From: Odontocerum albicorne
Taxonomy: Eukaryota; Arthropoda; Insecta; Trichoptera; Odontoceridae
DNA: 64,000 bases
NCBI GenBank assembly: GCA_949825065.1
Contig: OX463864.1
Span: 15,203,327 to 15,267,326 of the forward strand
Direction: 5' to 3'
A model generated the notes under the pieces. That model was not told where the DNA came from, did no database searches, and saw nothing but the letters and a program-made list of their open reading frames with translations. Both the position numbers and the translations under genes were made by a program. How positions within the stretch are numbered: position 1 is the stretch's first letter; each line of letters opens with the position of its first letter. Below, in pieces: positions 31,700 through 41,589 of the stretch.

Positions 31700-31835
31700 T
31701 AAGGCTTTCGTGGTTCTTTTATCAGTTATAAAGTTTATTTTGAAGTGTTGTAGGGCGTGGTTTGGCTTATGATGCCGACGTTTCGGAAACACTGCAGTTT
31801 TCATCTTCAGGAATTGTTTGTAATTAACTTCGCAA
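31700..31835 (-). mobile_element. Second Penelope-like/hammerhead-like repeat
   Basis: Minus strand: ATTCCTGAAGATGAAAACTG, then CAGTGTTTCCGAAACGTCGG. The arrangement CTGAAGA, short stem (GAAAAC/GTTTC with a bulge), GAAACGTC matches hammerhead motifs known from Penelope-like terminal repeats. It is single-copy in the window. Coding upstream is not recognisable. Confidence 0.5.
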
Positions 31836-31954
31836 TAAGTGGATGTGCGCCATTTTGATAATTTTGAGCACATTTGGGTATATTCGGTTTTGCGACCGTA
31901 ACTGGAACGTTTTCGAAAAGTCAGCATCACAAGACAAACCAAGTACAACACTCG

Positions 31955-32160
31955 GAAAGACTTTGTAGGAATGAATGGAAATATCATGTGGACCGCATGG
32001 AGGATATAAGACTGGCAAGAATCGCTAAGACTGAAAACCCTAACAGCAGGAGATTACCAGGAATGCCGCCGAAAAGGTGGAAAGACAGCTGGACGTCATC
32101 ATCCCAGGACAGCCCACCGTCACAAATAGGTCATACGACCTAAACAAAGAGGAAGAAGAA
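31955..32160 (+). pseudogene. LINE K C-terminal fragment
   Basis: Reads CRNEWKYHVDRMEDIRLARI then AKTENPNSRRLPGMPPKRWK and DSWTSSSQ. The RTE-type C-terminus matches 25975-26300 (-). The 63-bp array begins about 40 bp downstream. Confidence 0.78.
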
Positions 32161-32199
32161 TGGAAAGATATTATTATATTTTTACTTAAAACAACGAAT

Positions 32200-32948
32200 C
32201 AAGATCTAAGTACACTCGAATGCCACTTAACGGTATTATGATTGTTAAGACTTTATTTAAATCAAGATCTCAGTGCACTCGAATGCCACTTAACGGTATT
32301 ATGATTGTTAAGACTTTATTTGAATCAAGATCTCAGTGCACTCGAATGTCACTTAACGGTATTATGATTGTTAAGACTTTATTTGAATCAAGATCTCAGT
32401 GCACTCGAATGCCACTTAACGGTATTATGATTGTTAAGACTTTATTTGAATCAAGATCTCAGTGCACTCGAATGCCACTTAACGGTATTATGATTGTTAA
32501 GACTTTATTTGAATCAAGATCTCAGTGCACTCGAATGCCACTTAACGGTATTATGATTGTTAAGACTTTATTTGAATCAAGATCTCAGTGCACTCGAATG
32601 CCACTTAACGATATTATGATTGTTAAGACTTTATTTGAATCAAGATCTCAGTGCACTCGAATGTCGCTTAACGGTATTATGATTGTTAAGACTTTATTTA
32701 AATCAAGATCTCAGTGCACTCGAATGCCACTTAACGGTATTATGATTGTTAAGACTTTATTTGAATCAAGATCTCAGTGCACTCGAATGCCACTTAACGG
32801 TATTATGATTGTTAAGACTTTATTTAAATCAAGATCTCAGTGCACTCGAATGCCACTTAACGGTAGTATGATTGTTAAGACTTTATTTAAATCAAGATCT
32901 CAGTGCACTCGAATGCCACTTAACGGTATTATGATTCTTAAGACTTGA
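32200..32948 (+). repeat. 63-bp tandem array, ~12 copies, in frame
   Basis: Units of exactly 63 bp start with ATGCCACTTAACGG at 32220, 32283 and so on to 32913, with a partial unit before. Each encodes 21 residues beginning MPLNGIMIVKTLF, giving a 242-residue open frame ended by TGA at 32946-32948. Differences between units mostly change amino acids (GAA/AAA, GGT/GAT, CCA/TCA), so there is no sign of selection on a protein. I read it as a minisatellite that is open by chance of unit length. Confidence 0.95.
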
Positions 32949-33295
32949 TTTAAAATTTACCGTGAATAAATAACCATATTGATGTTCGGTAGAAATTCGC
33001 TACCAAAATAGGTTAATCGTATCAGTTATGTGATATTTATGCATTGAAATATTTACCATGTTCATTGCTTAACTCCTTATTTCAACACTTGAATGTATTG
33101 ACTTGTCCAAATAGTGGTTTAGTATTTTTCAGACAGACAAAACTTTAAAATTTTCGTTGTTAACGCCATTCCAAATGTGAATGCAGTAATTTTGACAACG
33201 AAAATTTTGTATGAAAAGATAATAATAGTTATGTGCATTTTTCGGTTTTTTGTCGTCATTTTGGAGATGGAACAAAATAATTTGTAATTTTTTTA
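32949..33295. other. Unassigned; segment shared with 57500-57580
   Basis: 33230-33290 (TCGTCATTTTGGAGATGGAA then CAAAATAATTTGT) is the complement of 57525-57580. Both lie beside mariner N-terminal remnants, so this may belong to that mariner or to a common host sequence. Confidence 0.4.
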
Positions 33296-33500
33296 GACCA
33301 ACACTGTTTATTCCTGTTAATATAACGGTATTAACTACCGGTTGCAAAACTTTCTACCGGTTGTAACTATAACTACCGGTTGCAAAACTTTCACCCAAGG
33401 GTTATATCGTTATAAAAGTGGAATAAACAGTGTTGGACTAAACAAATTGCAATGTCTTTAAACAAACACAGTGTTGATGCCTTAACTATAAATAACGAAA
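33296..33500. repeat. Inverted Penelope-like ends around a TACCGGTTG repeat
   Basis: 33298-33345 is an antisense Penelope 3' end (CCAACACTGTTTATTCCTGT, ATAACGGTATTA). 33395-33500 is a sense one (GGGTTATATCGTTATAAAAG, TGGAATAAACAGTGTTGGAC, TGCCTTAACTATAAATAACG). Between them CTACCGGTTGCAAAACTTTC occurs twice with a shorter third copy. Confidence 0.65.
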
Positions 33501-33569
33501 CAAAATAAGTTGTTCCTTCGGTTCTTGATTCTTTTTTACTACCGCGAAGTAAAAACAGCGACAAAAAAA

Positions 33570-33725
33570 ATACAGTATATGGCAACGATGCAGTAAGCGC
33601 TCGTGTGTGTCAAATGTGGTTTGAAAAATTCCCTAATGGTGATACGACACTCGAACATGGTGTCCGCTCTGGAAGACCGAATACAATTTATGTCGATCAA
33701 AGCTTTGCTTTGATCGACAAAAGCT
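33570..33725 (+). pseudogene. mariner N-terminal fragment
   Basis: Reads NDAVSARVCQMWFEKFPNGD then TTLEHGVRSGRPNTIYVDQ, the helix-turn-helix and linker of a mariner transposase (usual W...F..G......SGRP). It stops at the foldback 33691-33719. No catalytic region. Confidence 0.82.
33691..33719. repeat. Perfect foldback, 13-bp arms, 3-bp loop
   Basis: TGTCGATCAAAGC (33691-33703), TTT, and its complement (33707-33719), exactly at the point where mariner homology ends. Confidence 0.93.
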
Positions 33726-34429
33726 AGCATTTCCTAGTGATTTATTATTTTTATACAAATACTTTTCATGTTTTTTTATTATGTTCATTTATCTCGAGAT
33801 ACGGAGATAGATATTTAAAACGTTAGCGATTACGGAACGAAAGCTTGTTGGTCGGAGAAAATCACTACATAGCTGAAAACTCTATTTATATTTTATCTTC
33901 CTCTTGGCCTATGACAGTTGGAGGTTCAGAGTGAATCAGAGAGGGCGTGTTTCAATCCTGATCTTCTTCTGGCACTTCCTTGGTCTTCCAACCTTACGCC
34001 TTTCATCAGCTTCAGCGAAGTTGGTTTTTGAACACCTTTTATGATGGGTGCATTAGCCGTAAATCCGCCGGATATATTGTATAATATTTTCTTAGCGCTT
34101 CATTGTACACAGATTCAATCAGCGGGTATATTGCCCAACAGAGATATCAAAGTTTTTAGGCTATACACAAACAGAAAAAATCAGAACAAAAATGATCATG
34201 AAAAGGGTACAATGTATGCACACATTTACAAATCAAAAATAGAGAACGAAGAATTGAAAAGAATATATACAATACAAAACATTATTTTCTAATACAACCA
34301 ATGTCTTGGAGAGGGGAAGGATAGGAAAATAAAAATAGAATAAGGAATAGGGAAAAATACGCTGTGTCATTGAAGAGGGATGTAATGATTTTTCAGTACC
34401 TTTGAAGCAAGCCAATAAGAGTGTATGTC
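33726..34429. other. No recognised feature
   Basis: Unassigned. The open frame 34041-34289 (+) has no recognised motif. Confidence 0.4.
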
Positions 34430-35184
34430 TTAAGGCGCAATTCGACTGAGGCATCACTGAACGACATGAGGTATGCGACATGTTTCCTAGTGTTGCCTGT
34501 TCCTAGGTGTGCGACTAAGTGCCACAAATTTTTACAATGTCGCATGCGTTTTTTGACTCCCCGAATCGCATGCGTTTTGTCGTCAATACGTGTAGCATGC
34601 GTCTTAAACAATTCCATAGAGGCAACGTCAGTTTGGTACATAAAGTCTTTACAAACAATCGCGGCGGTTGCATATTTGGCAATAGTTTTGAATCGTAGAA
34701 AAAAAGAAAGTCACGGTGTTGGAGAAGAGAATTATATGTTTGTGGTCAAGAAGCTCAGAATGATGAAAAGCTGAACGCAAATTCTTGATTTTTTTTACGT
34801 CGATTACAGTGCAATCGTATTTACTCGCTAACTGATTCAGTTTATAATTTTTTATCCTGTTGTCTTTATAATCACTAATTTTATTCTTCCATAATTCCGG
34901 TGAATTATGATAATCTTCAATAAACAAGGTAGTTTTATCAATATTCCACTCCATGTCGCACGCTACAAGCCGCACCGATCCGCTGACTTTCGGATAGCGG
35001 CGACATTGTTCGACACGCTGAAACATGTCGAAAGGTGACGCATGCGTCCCGGCAACAACAATCAACATGTAGCATGCTACAAAGATACTTGTTTCTTGTC
35101 GCTTCGTGGTCCTTCGATTGAAAGACTGTGTAGCATGCGTTAATGCCGCATGCTACATGTTGCCTCAGTGGAATTGCGTCTTTA
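34430..35184 (-). mobile_element. PIF/Harbinger-like element with MADF frame
   Basis: The element is 34433-35181 (749 bp), flanked by TTA at 34430-34432 and 35182-35184 (TWA target duplication typical of PIF/Harbinger). Terminal repeats AG(G/A)CGCAATTC(G/C)ACTGAGGCA are about 20 bp with two mismatches. Both subterminal regions carry GCATGC palindromes: 34541-34600 left (three) and 35035-35160 right (four). It encodes no DDE transposase, only the MADF-like frame, so it is non-autonomous. Superfamily assignment rests on the TSD, the TIR layout and MADF. Confidence 0.75.
34649..34954 (-). CDS. MADF-domain-like protein of the PIF/Harbinger-like element
   Basis: An open frame on the minus strand. 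The ATG at 34952-34954 fits the domain start better than the first ATG at 35066-35068, which lies in the subterminal repeats. It reads MEWNIDKTTLFIEDYHNSPE, then LWKNKISDYKDNRIKNYKLN and VIDVKKIKNLRSAF. These match the MADF (Myb/SANT-like DNA-binding) fold: a F...Y...P.LW start, a DYK/NR middle and a V..K...LR.....E helix. In PIF/Harbinger elements a second protein of this type binds DNA with the transposase (family knowledge). After residue ~60 the similarity stops, perhaps through a frameshift. 101 residues from the internal ATG; possibly a decayed gene. Confidence 0.65.
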   Translation of the reverse strand: MEWNIDKTTLFIEDYHNSPELWKNKISDYKDNRIKNYKLNQLASKYDCTVIDVKKIKNLRSAFHHSELLDHKHIILFSNTVTFFFSTIQNYCQICNRRDCL

Positions 35185-35202
35185 CAACAACAGGTAGGGA
35201 TA

Positions 35203-35265
35203 CATGAAATGTACAAGACAGATACATGAAACGTACAAGACAGATACATGAAATATACAAAGAAA
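35203..35265 (+). repeat. 22-bp tandem repeat, 3 copies
   Basis: GATACATGAAATGTACAAGA-type units at about 35204, 35226 and 35248, directly outside the Harbinger-like element. Confidence 0.85.
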
Positions 35266-35419
35266 ATAAAAGAATTTCAATTGATTGCATTTGTTTTCAT
35301 CCTATCAGTTATATTCAGAAATAGTAAAATTTCGACAGATAGCAATGCACAATGACAGAATAGCCCCGTGCATAAGGCTTATTGGTGTCATTAAGAAAAA
35401 AAAGAGCATGCATAACGAT

Positions 35420-35870
35420 TTGTATGGATGTGGGTGCGGTGAGATCTGTCTATTTGGATAGAAAGATGTGAAGATATGTCCTCTCTGCCTAGTCCAAAAG
35501 AGACATAACTTAATGGTAGGAATTTCTATTCACCATATAGGCTCCGTTTTAAATAGTACATACATACCATCACGCCGTTTCGTTTGCGGGGTAGGCAGAG
35601 AACTAAGATCTCCAAACTTTTTTATCCAAGCACACTTTTGTCTCTTCCACATTCATACATCTCGTTATGCACAATATGCTACTATTTATACTTCTCACTT
35701 TACTTTCTTTCTTAATCTGGTCCATTTGGTCCAGACACGTTTTCCTCGGTCTACCTCTTCCACGCACACCTTGCTTTTCTTACTTGTACATTGTATATTC
35801 GCTTAGTCATTCTTTCATCATTCATTCTCTCCACATGTCCAAACCATCTTACAGCAATAATCTAACTATT
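35420..35870 (-). pseudogene. LINE A 3' pieces, facing each other
   Basis: 35440-35510 carries a plus-strand LINE A 3' end (GATAGAAAGATGTGAAGATA, CCTCTCTGCCTAGTCC). 35565-35870 is an antisense copy starting ATACATACCATCACGCCGTT and reaching the GRPR-coding region (printed TTTTCCTCGGTCTACCTCTT). Both are fragments. Confidence 0.7.
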
Positions 35871-36083
35871 ATCCCTCTGTTATTCGAAAGTCCAAGTTCT
35901 TTCCTACATCCATCATCAATTTGAAATAGTGATCATGGAATGTTTATTGATTGAAAAAAAAATTTAAAAATAAAATTAAAAACTTAAGTTTTCGAGGTTG
36001 TTTTTATTTCAAAAGTCATTTAATATTGACACAGGTCATTGCTGTAATAATATATTCTATAAGCGTGATACAATGAGACAATA

Positions 36084-36290
36084 CGACTTCCGTGACATAG
36101 TTGGGAAGATACCTGTCTTTCAACGCGGCGGTTACGGGCTCGATTCCCGATGGGAACATTTTTTTAGAAGGGATCTTCCAGTCAGATTTTCACTTTAGGC
36201 ACGTATAACATCTTTCTGGTTGGTTTGAAGAGATTGCCATATTTCAATAAATCTGCCAGGCTTTACTGTATATACTAAGAGTGTAATGCA
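36084..36290 (+). mobile_element. SINE B, diverged full-length copy
   Basis: Head CTTCCGTGACATAGTTGGGA, B-box region GGGCTCGATTCCCG, body and tail TGGTTGGTTTGAAGAGATTG, then AATAAATCTGCCAGGCTT. The poly-A is replaced by mixed sequence. Confidence 0.75.
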
Positions 36291-36799
36291 ATACTTCTTG
36301 TTTGGCTTCAAAATCAAAAGAGAAAAGTAAGAATTGAAGGTGTTTTTTTTACTTAATCAATCTATAATCACTTCCTTTAGCGCGCATTTACAAAATGAAC
36401 ACAACAATTTCATAAAAATATGAAATTTCTAACAAATTGCTCAGCAAAATTGGATTTCCTTACGATACAAAATTTTATAGGAATGATTTCGTGTGTAAGG
36501 GCTATATTTCCGAGTCGCATGAACATCATTTGGTGTTATTTCGCGTAATAAAATACAATCTTGTGAAATTCCTCCGCGTTATTGTTGCTTCACACGCGCG
36601 CCGCAAAAGACGGACGAGAAAGTCTGTACACATGGGGAGCTCCTGTAATTTACAAGATTTGATCGCACTCCCCCTTTCCGGACCGGTCTTCAGTGCCCAA
36701 CCCTTTTGCTATCAATAAAACTTTTCATGCATCGAAGTTTCTCACCCAATATATTCAAGTTTTTTTTAAACTTATTTTCATCTCTAAATTAATTAACTA
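36291..36799. other. No recognised feature
   Basis: The open frame 36437-36715 (93 codons, Arg/Lys patch in the middle) has no recognised domain. The local GC-richer part 36570-36710 could be an old element. No splice or promoter evidence. Confidence 0.35.
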
Positions 36800-37106
36800 T
36801 GTGTTACATACATATCATCACTGTTTCCCTACTGGGGTAGGCATACAGGACCGAACGCCAGACTTTCTTATCTCGATACACATAGGTGTGTTTTGTATTG
36901 TATTACACTTTCGTTGGTATACAGTACAACCTAGCCTTATTGCAATGTGGCAATTTCTTCCAGTCAACCAGAAAGATGTTAAAGAGGCCTTAAGTGAAAA
37001 CTATACTGAAAACTTTTTTTTTTTAATCTGGATTCCAGCGAGATTTAAACCCACACCCTCCGGGTTGGGAGACTGGCATCTTACCAACTAGGCCACGGAG
37101 GTCGTC
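36800..37106 (-). mobile_element. LINE A 3' terminus with adjoining SINE B
   Basis: 36805-36892 is the antisense LINE A terminus (CATACATATCATCACTGTTT, GGGGTAGGCATACAGGACCG). 36893-37106 is an antisense SINE B including its extended tail (TTGTATTACACTTTCGTTGG complement) and head ending at GACCTCCGTGGCCTAGTTGG (minus strand). Confidence 0.75.
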
Positions 37107-37324
37107 TCGTGTATCTCGGCTGGGAAGGTGTTGTGAGCTGAGCCTTTGGTCAATCTTTTTGTAGCTTCTTTTTCCTTTGCCTCAGAATGTGTGTGTGATT
37201 ACGGGATATACCATGTATGTGTATATTATATTTTACGTGATATTTTTGCTGTTGGCGACCTACTATTATATTTTAGTAACCAAATTAATTGCCAATTTAT
37301 TGTCATTTATTAATTTTCAGATTT

Positions 37325-37440
37325 TTTTATCCATACGTTCAAGGGTGTAAGCTGAAAAACATAATCCACTGTCGCGGCCGCACTTGCCCTCTATTGGTGG
37401 GTGTGTATCTCGACCAGAGGGACGTTATGAGATAAGCCCA
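37325..37440 (+). repeat. Dispersed repeat I, copy 2
   Basis: CAAGGGTGTAAGCTGAAAAA through TTGGTGGGTGTG and GGGACGTTATGAGATAAGCC pairs with 1845-1960 (-). A related CGCGGCCGC-ACTTG phrase is at 51540. Confidence 0.55.
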
Positions 37441-37549
37441 AACTTTGTGACATCATCTCTCTTAAATGTATTTTCTTCGCCATTATCTTGAAATACGAGT
37501 ATTTATATGTAATTTCAAAATATGTTTATATATATATATGCATAATAAG

Positions 37550-37860
37550 ATCTCTTCCGCATCCATACACCTTCTCATACAGCTCCTACGATTTTACTTC
37601 TTACTTTCATTCTTTCAAAATATCATTTACTTGATCCAACTACACTTTATTTGGTCTCATCTACCACGCCTTCCATTCACATTTGCTCTGTATATATTAT
37701 TAGTATTTCCTCATTCATTCGTTTTACGTCTCCAAACCATCTCAAAGTGCTATTCTTCATCTTACGTAACACATCAACCTTAAGTTCACATTCATTCTCA
37801 ATCACTTCATTCCGTATTCTGTCATATATGTATTATTTTCTCCCCCCCCCCCTCCCCACG
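37550..37860 (-). pseudogene. LINE A fragment, antisense
   Basis: Printed phrases CCATACACCTTCTCATACAG, TTACTTGATCCAACTACACT and AACACATCAACCTTAAGTTC match LINE A 3' coding. Degenerate, and it runs into a C-run near 37844. Confidence 0.68.
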
Positions 37861-38299
37861 GTCTATGGTCTTCGTGCATTTAAAACTTTTCTTCTAAAAT
37901 AACAAGCTTACATGATGTTCCACCATACCATTGCTGTACATTTGTATTTATTTTCTAAACAAACATAAAAAAACAGCATCAGCATTGATCCGACTAGTAT
38001 ATAAAAGAAATATTTATGTGAATCCCTCCTATTTCAGTCCACATTATCGATAGATACCCTCAATTTGACCGGATGAGTTATTTCACGCGATCAAAGCAAA
38101 GCAAAGCGGCTGGTCACTGTTTGTATCAGCTGGAGTATTTTTAGAGATGATAATACTGAAAAAAAGTTGGCATTAAAAAGCTGGACGCTGAATACAAGTT
38201 ATTTATATGATGTTCCGTAATAGAGGCGATCAAATGGGATCGATTGAGGGAAATGAACCGTTTCTCAGAAGGAGTGTACTAAAATAAAATATATATTTA

Positions 38300-38400
38300 C
38301 GTTTGTTTTTATCTCGCTGCTGTCCGACCAGCCATGATGTATGGCTCCAATTACCGAACCGAACCATCCAATAACAACAAGAGCAAGATCTATCAGAGCA
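38300..38400 (+). pseudogene. RTE-like LINE scrap
   Basis: GCTGTCCGACCAGCCATGATGTATGGCTCC reads AVRPAMMYGS, the post-RT motif VRPALLYGSE.W of RTE-type LINEs. It runs directly into the 39-bp array. Confidence 0.6.
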
Positions 38401-38935
38401 TAAAACTACTAAAACGAAAACTGCAACAGCTTCCAAAGCATTAAAACACTAAAGCAAAAGTTGCACATCTCCTAACGCATAAACATACAAGAGCGAACGT
38501 TGCACACATCCCAATGCATAAAAATACTAGAATGAATTTTGTGCATCCCCTAATGCATAAAAATATGAGAACGAAAGTTGCACACCTCCCAAAGCATAAA
38601 AATACAATAACGAAAGTTGCACATCTCCCAAAGCATAAAAATACAAGAAGGAAAGTTGCATAATTCCCAATGCATAAAAATATAAGAACGAAAATTGAAC
38701 AACTCCCAATGCATAAAAAAATAACAACGAAAGTTGCACATTTTTCAGTGTATAAAAATACTAGAATGAAAGTTGTACATCTCACAATGCATAAAAATAC
38801 TAGAACAAAAGTTGCACGCCTCCCAATGCACAAACATACTAGAACGAATGTTGCACACCTTCCAAAGCATCAAATACAAGAACGAAAGTTGCACACCTCC
38901 CAATGCATAAAAATACAAGAACGAAAGTAGCATCT
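38396..38935 (-). repeat. 39-bp tandem array, ~14 copies
   Basis: Marker GCATAAA recurs at 38438, 38477, 38516, 38555, 38594, 38633, 38672, 38711 and onward, every 39 bp. The unit is about GCATAAAAATACTAGAACGA then AAGTTGCACATCTCCCAAT. All three minus-strand frames are open for 60-130 codons, as is one plus frame. The longest (38441-38833) is a hydrophobic 13-residue repeat (FLCIGRCATFVLV). With 39 divisible by 3 and no stop in the unit, this needs no selection; there is no evidence of expression. Confidence 0.95.
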
Positions 38936-39310
38936 ATGTCTATCCGAACAGGGAGACGGCGTGATGGTATTTACGTTTACACTTTTATTATACACACTTC
39001 CTCTCTAAATATTTATAAAGATGGACTTTCTAATATTCATCCCCAGCCCGTTTGAATCACACTTTTCAAACACTATCTTTAAAAGATTGTGAATTTTCCT
39101 CGCTTTCTGCTACCCTACCATTTCATATATACAGTATTCCATATACGAGTACATTTGACGTTATTACTCGACAATCAGTATATTTTAATACATCCATGTA
39201 TAGATTGAACAACCATGGTGACAACACGTATCCTTGTTTGACACCTGTGATCAATTTGAATCAGTTGAAATTCGATTCCGCTGATTTCAAAAATAATACA
39301 GGTCAAATCT
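38936..39310 (-). pseudogene. LINE A 3' end (+) and RT domain piece (-)
   Basis: 38936-38975 is a plus-strand LINE A terminus (CCGAACAGGGAGACGGCGTG ATGG). 39055-39310 on the minus strand reads GVKQGYVLSPWLFNLYMDVL, the RT motif GVKQGCxLSP of LINE A, without the catalytic YADD. Confidence 0.75.
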
Positions 39311-39559
39311 CATAATAAAAAAACCGAAGTAACGAAATTTTCAAATTAACGAACGTTTTTTGTTTAAATAAAGGAACGTACATAAAATAACATGTTGAAC
39401 GAATGCCGTTTTAACGAACTTAATATTTCGGGCGAAGACACCGATGAGGGAGATACATGCCAACGAGCTTAGATGACACAAGTAATATCTAAAGGATGGC
39501 TAGTAAATTTGAACGCTCAAGTTAACACGTTCACTGCGTATAAAATACTTAATGTCATA

Positions 39560-40352
39560 CATTCTCTGGCATTCTCCATTCTCTGGCACTACCATCGAGA
39601 GGAGGGGAAGATGCAGACTCAGTAGACACACATGACACGCATGGCAACTAATGAAATGTTCACCATCCCTAGAGTTAAAACCTCTTTTGCCCAAAGGCAA
39701 TATGCTTATTTGGCTCCCATTACATAAAATGGCGTGCCGACTTCAATAAAGGTAAAGGTAGGAAAACCATTTAGACAGTCGATCGGAGCGTGGTTGTTAT
39801 TGCGACAGGATTTTGAGTACTTGGGCTTTCAGGATGAATGACGAGTGGAAGGGATTTATGTGAGCTCGTGAGTGTGGGTTTCTTCTTGTTGTTTTAATTT
39901 TGGTTGTTTTTGTATTTGTGTTTCTGTGTATTTTTTTTTTTTTTTTGTTTTGGTTTTGTTTTGATTTTAATTTTTATTCTTATGATTGTGTGCGGTATAG
40001 TGTGGGATGAATATTTTTGGTCTTTCTGGAGTGATGATGTGTGAGTAGTTGAATTTCGCAAGATGTTTCCAGTTGTAGTTGAGTGTCACTGTTTGTCAGG
40101 TTGATGAGAGCGTGCAACGGGGTTTTGTTTTTGTGTAATCAAAAATCGGAAAGAAGTATCGATTTATTTTTCTCATGCTAAATATCCTCAGTGAGATACA
40201 GGCAAAAGCATTGTTTACTGGGGATACGACAAATGAAAGGCAACAAACCCAGATCCATTAAAATTGTATGTCCAAATCAAATTATCTGTTGTTTTTCTCA
40301 AATTGTGTATATTTCTTGTCATGTGTAATAATAAATAAATAAAAATAAAATA
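39560..40352 (+). mobile_element. LINE B, 5'-truncated copy 3
   Basis: Starts at FWHYHREEGKMQTQ*-like coding (a TAG replaces a Gln codon near 39622) and runs through PRVKTSFAQRQYAYLAPIT, LGFQDE stop, and the full 3' UTR to AATAAATAAA near 40350. Nearly identical to the other copies. Confidence 0.85.
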
Positions 40353-40523
40353 CAGAGATGCTGAAAATTCGCGAATTTTTGAAAACCCATAACTTTGTTA
40401 AAAATCAAATTCTACTTTCTATTTAAACATCATATACAAGTTTATTCCTTCGTGTCTTCAAAACACATGAAACCGGCGATGAATCCTTATCGGGAGACGT
40501 TTATGAGTGCACTAAACATTCAA

Positions 40524-40566
40524 GGCTCCCGTGTCCATACAAACTATTTGTATGGACACGGGAGCC
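40524..40566. repeat. Perfect foldback, 20-bp arms, 3-bp loop
   Basis: GGCTCCCGTGTCCATACAAA at 40524-40543, loop CTA, exact complement at 40547-40566. Flanking sequence is unassigned. It is inside an open frame (40395-40625) that I do not consider a gene. Confidence 0.95.
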
Positions 40567-40815
40567 GTGTTCGACGCAGTGAACGTGTTTTAATAGATAA
40601 CATAGAAAAAAAAATCTTATTTAATTGATCATTGATCTGCACATAATTTAACATGCGAGCTGGAACAAGTTGAACAAGTTGAACTTTTATCTCCAAATTA
40701 AACGTTCAGTAAAAATGCATTACAGTAGAAGATGGCGGTGAAAATGAAGTCGTGCCTCCTGAAATGGAGGTTTCGTTTTCGGAATCTACTCGTACGAATA
40801 TATTGAAAAAGTTTC

Positions 40816-41312
40816 ATGTTTATTTATCCTGTAGCACTGATGCGCCTGTTTAACGCATGTGTCATCCCGATCCTCCTGTACGGCTGTGAATCTTGGCATC
40901 TCACCAAGGCTCAGGAGTGCAAGATACTTAGTTGTGAAAATAGGTGTCTCAGGAGGATATTGGGAATCAGGTGGTATGACCACATAACAAACGACACTGT
41001 ACGCCGGCGCACCCGGCAGGGGTCTGTCGTCTCTGTAATTCGGGAGAGGCGATGGTCCTGGCTGGGACATGTTCTGAGAATGCCCGATGATAGTTGGCCG
41101 AGGAGAGCGCTGTTTTTCTGTCCATTGGGGTCCCGACGGCCTGGAAGCCCCTCCTCTCACGGTGTACCGTTCCTATGACAAGGAAGTCAGAGCGTTAGGA
41201 ATGTCGTGGAGGGAGATTACCAACACCGCCCAAAACCGCTTTGAATGGAGAAGACAGGTGGCCTCCCTATGCTCCCTTGTGGAGCTTTAAAAGAAGGGTG
41301 AATTGAATTGAA
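40816..41312 (+). pseudogene. LINE C-terminus with GAATT tail
   Basis: Encodes LFNACVIPILLYGCESWHLT, then NRCLRRILGIRWYDHITNDT, RRWSWLGHVLRMP and, after one frameshift near 41150, KEVRALGMSWREITNTAQNR FEWRRQVASLC. This is the post-RT C-terminus of an RTE-like LINE. The element ends AATTGAATTGAATTAAG (about 41298-41312), a short GAATT microsatellite. It is unrelated to LINEs A-F by tail. Confidence 0.8.
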
Positions 41313-41589
41313 TTAAGCACTGATGTCCCTGAAAATATTTTCCCATAATTGTCTGTATTGTAAATGCAATTGTAAATGCTGCTACGAAAAAATCAGTGCA
41401 TTTAAAATAACTTCATTTTTTGAAGAAAAAAAATTGAGTTTATTTGTACAACTTTTATTTAAAAATAATCCAGTTTTTTTATGTAGATCTGCAGACATAT
41501 CCTCAAGATTTCCAGGACTGATCGTGTTACAGACGTGGAAGTGCTTACTCATATGTTTAAGGACTAAGAACTGTTTCCAACTGTGAAGA
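41313..41589. other. No recognised feature
   Basis: AT-rich stretch; opposing open frames (41323-41583 +, 41382-41627 -) lack motifs. Confidence 0.4.

Noticed and set aside
32220..32948. 242-residue repetitive protein
   Set aside because: Tandem 63-bp units with mostly replacement differences and no promoter or homologue; treated as a minisatellite.
35667..35924. 85-codon plus frame rich in Ser/Leu
   Set aside because: It is the antisense reading of a LINE A 3' coding fragment, like similar frames at 37466-37783 and 24306-24933.
36437..36718. 93-codon basic open frame as a host gene
   Set aside because: No domain, no splice signals, no codon-level evidence; left as unassigned.
38441..38833. 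130-residue hydrophobic membrane protein
   Set aside because: The other two frames of the same strand are equally open; a by-product of the 39-bp unit.
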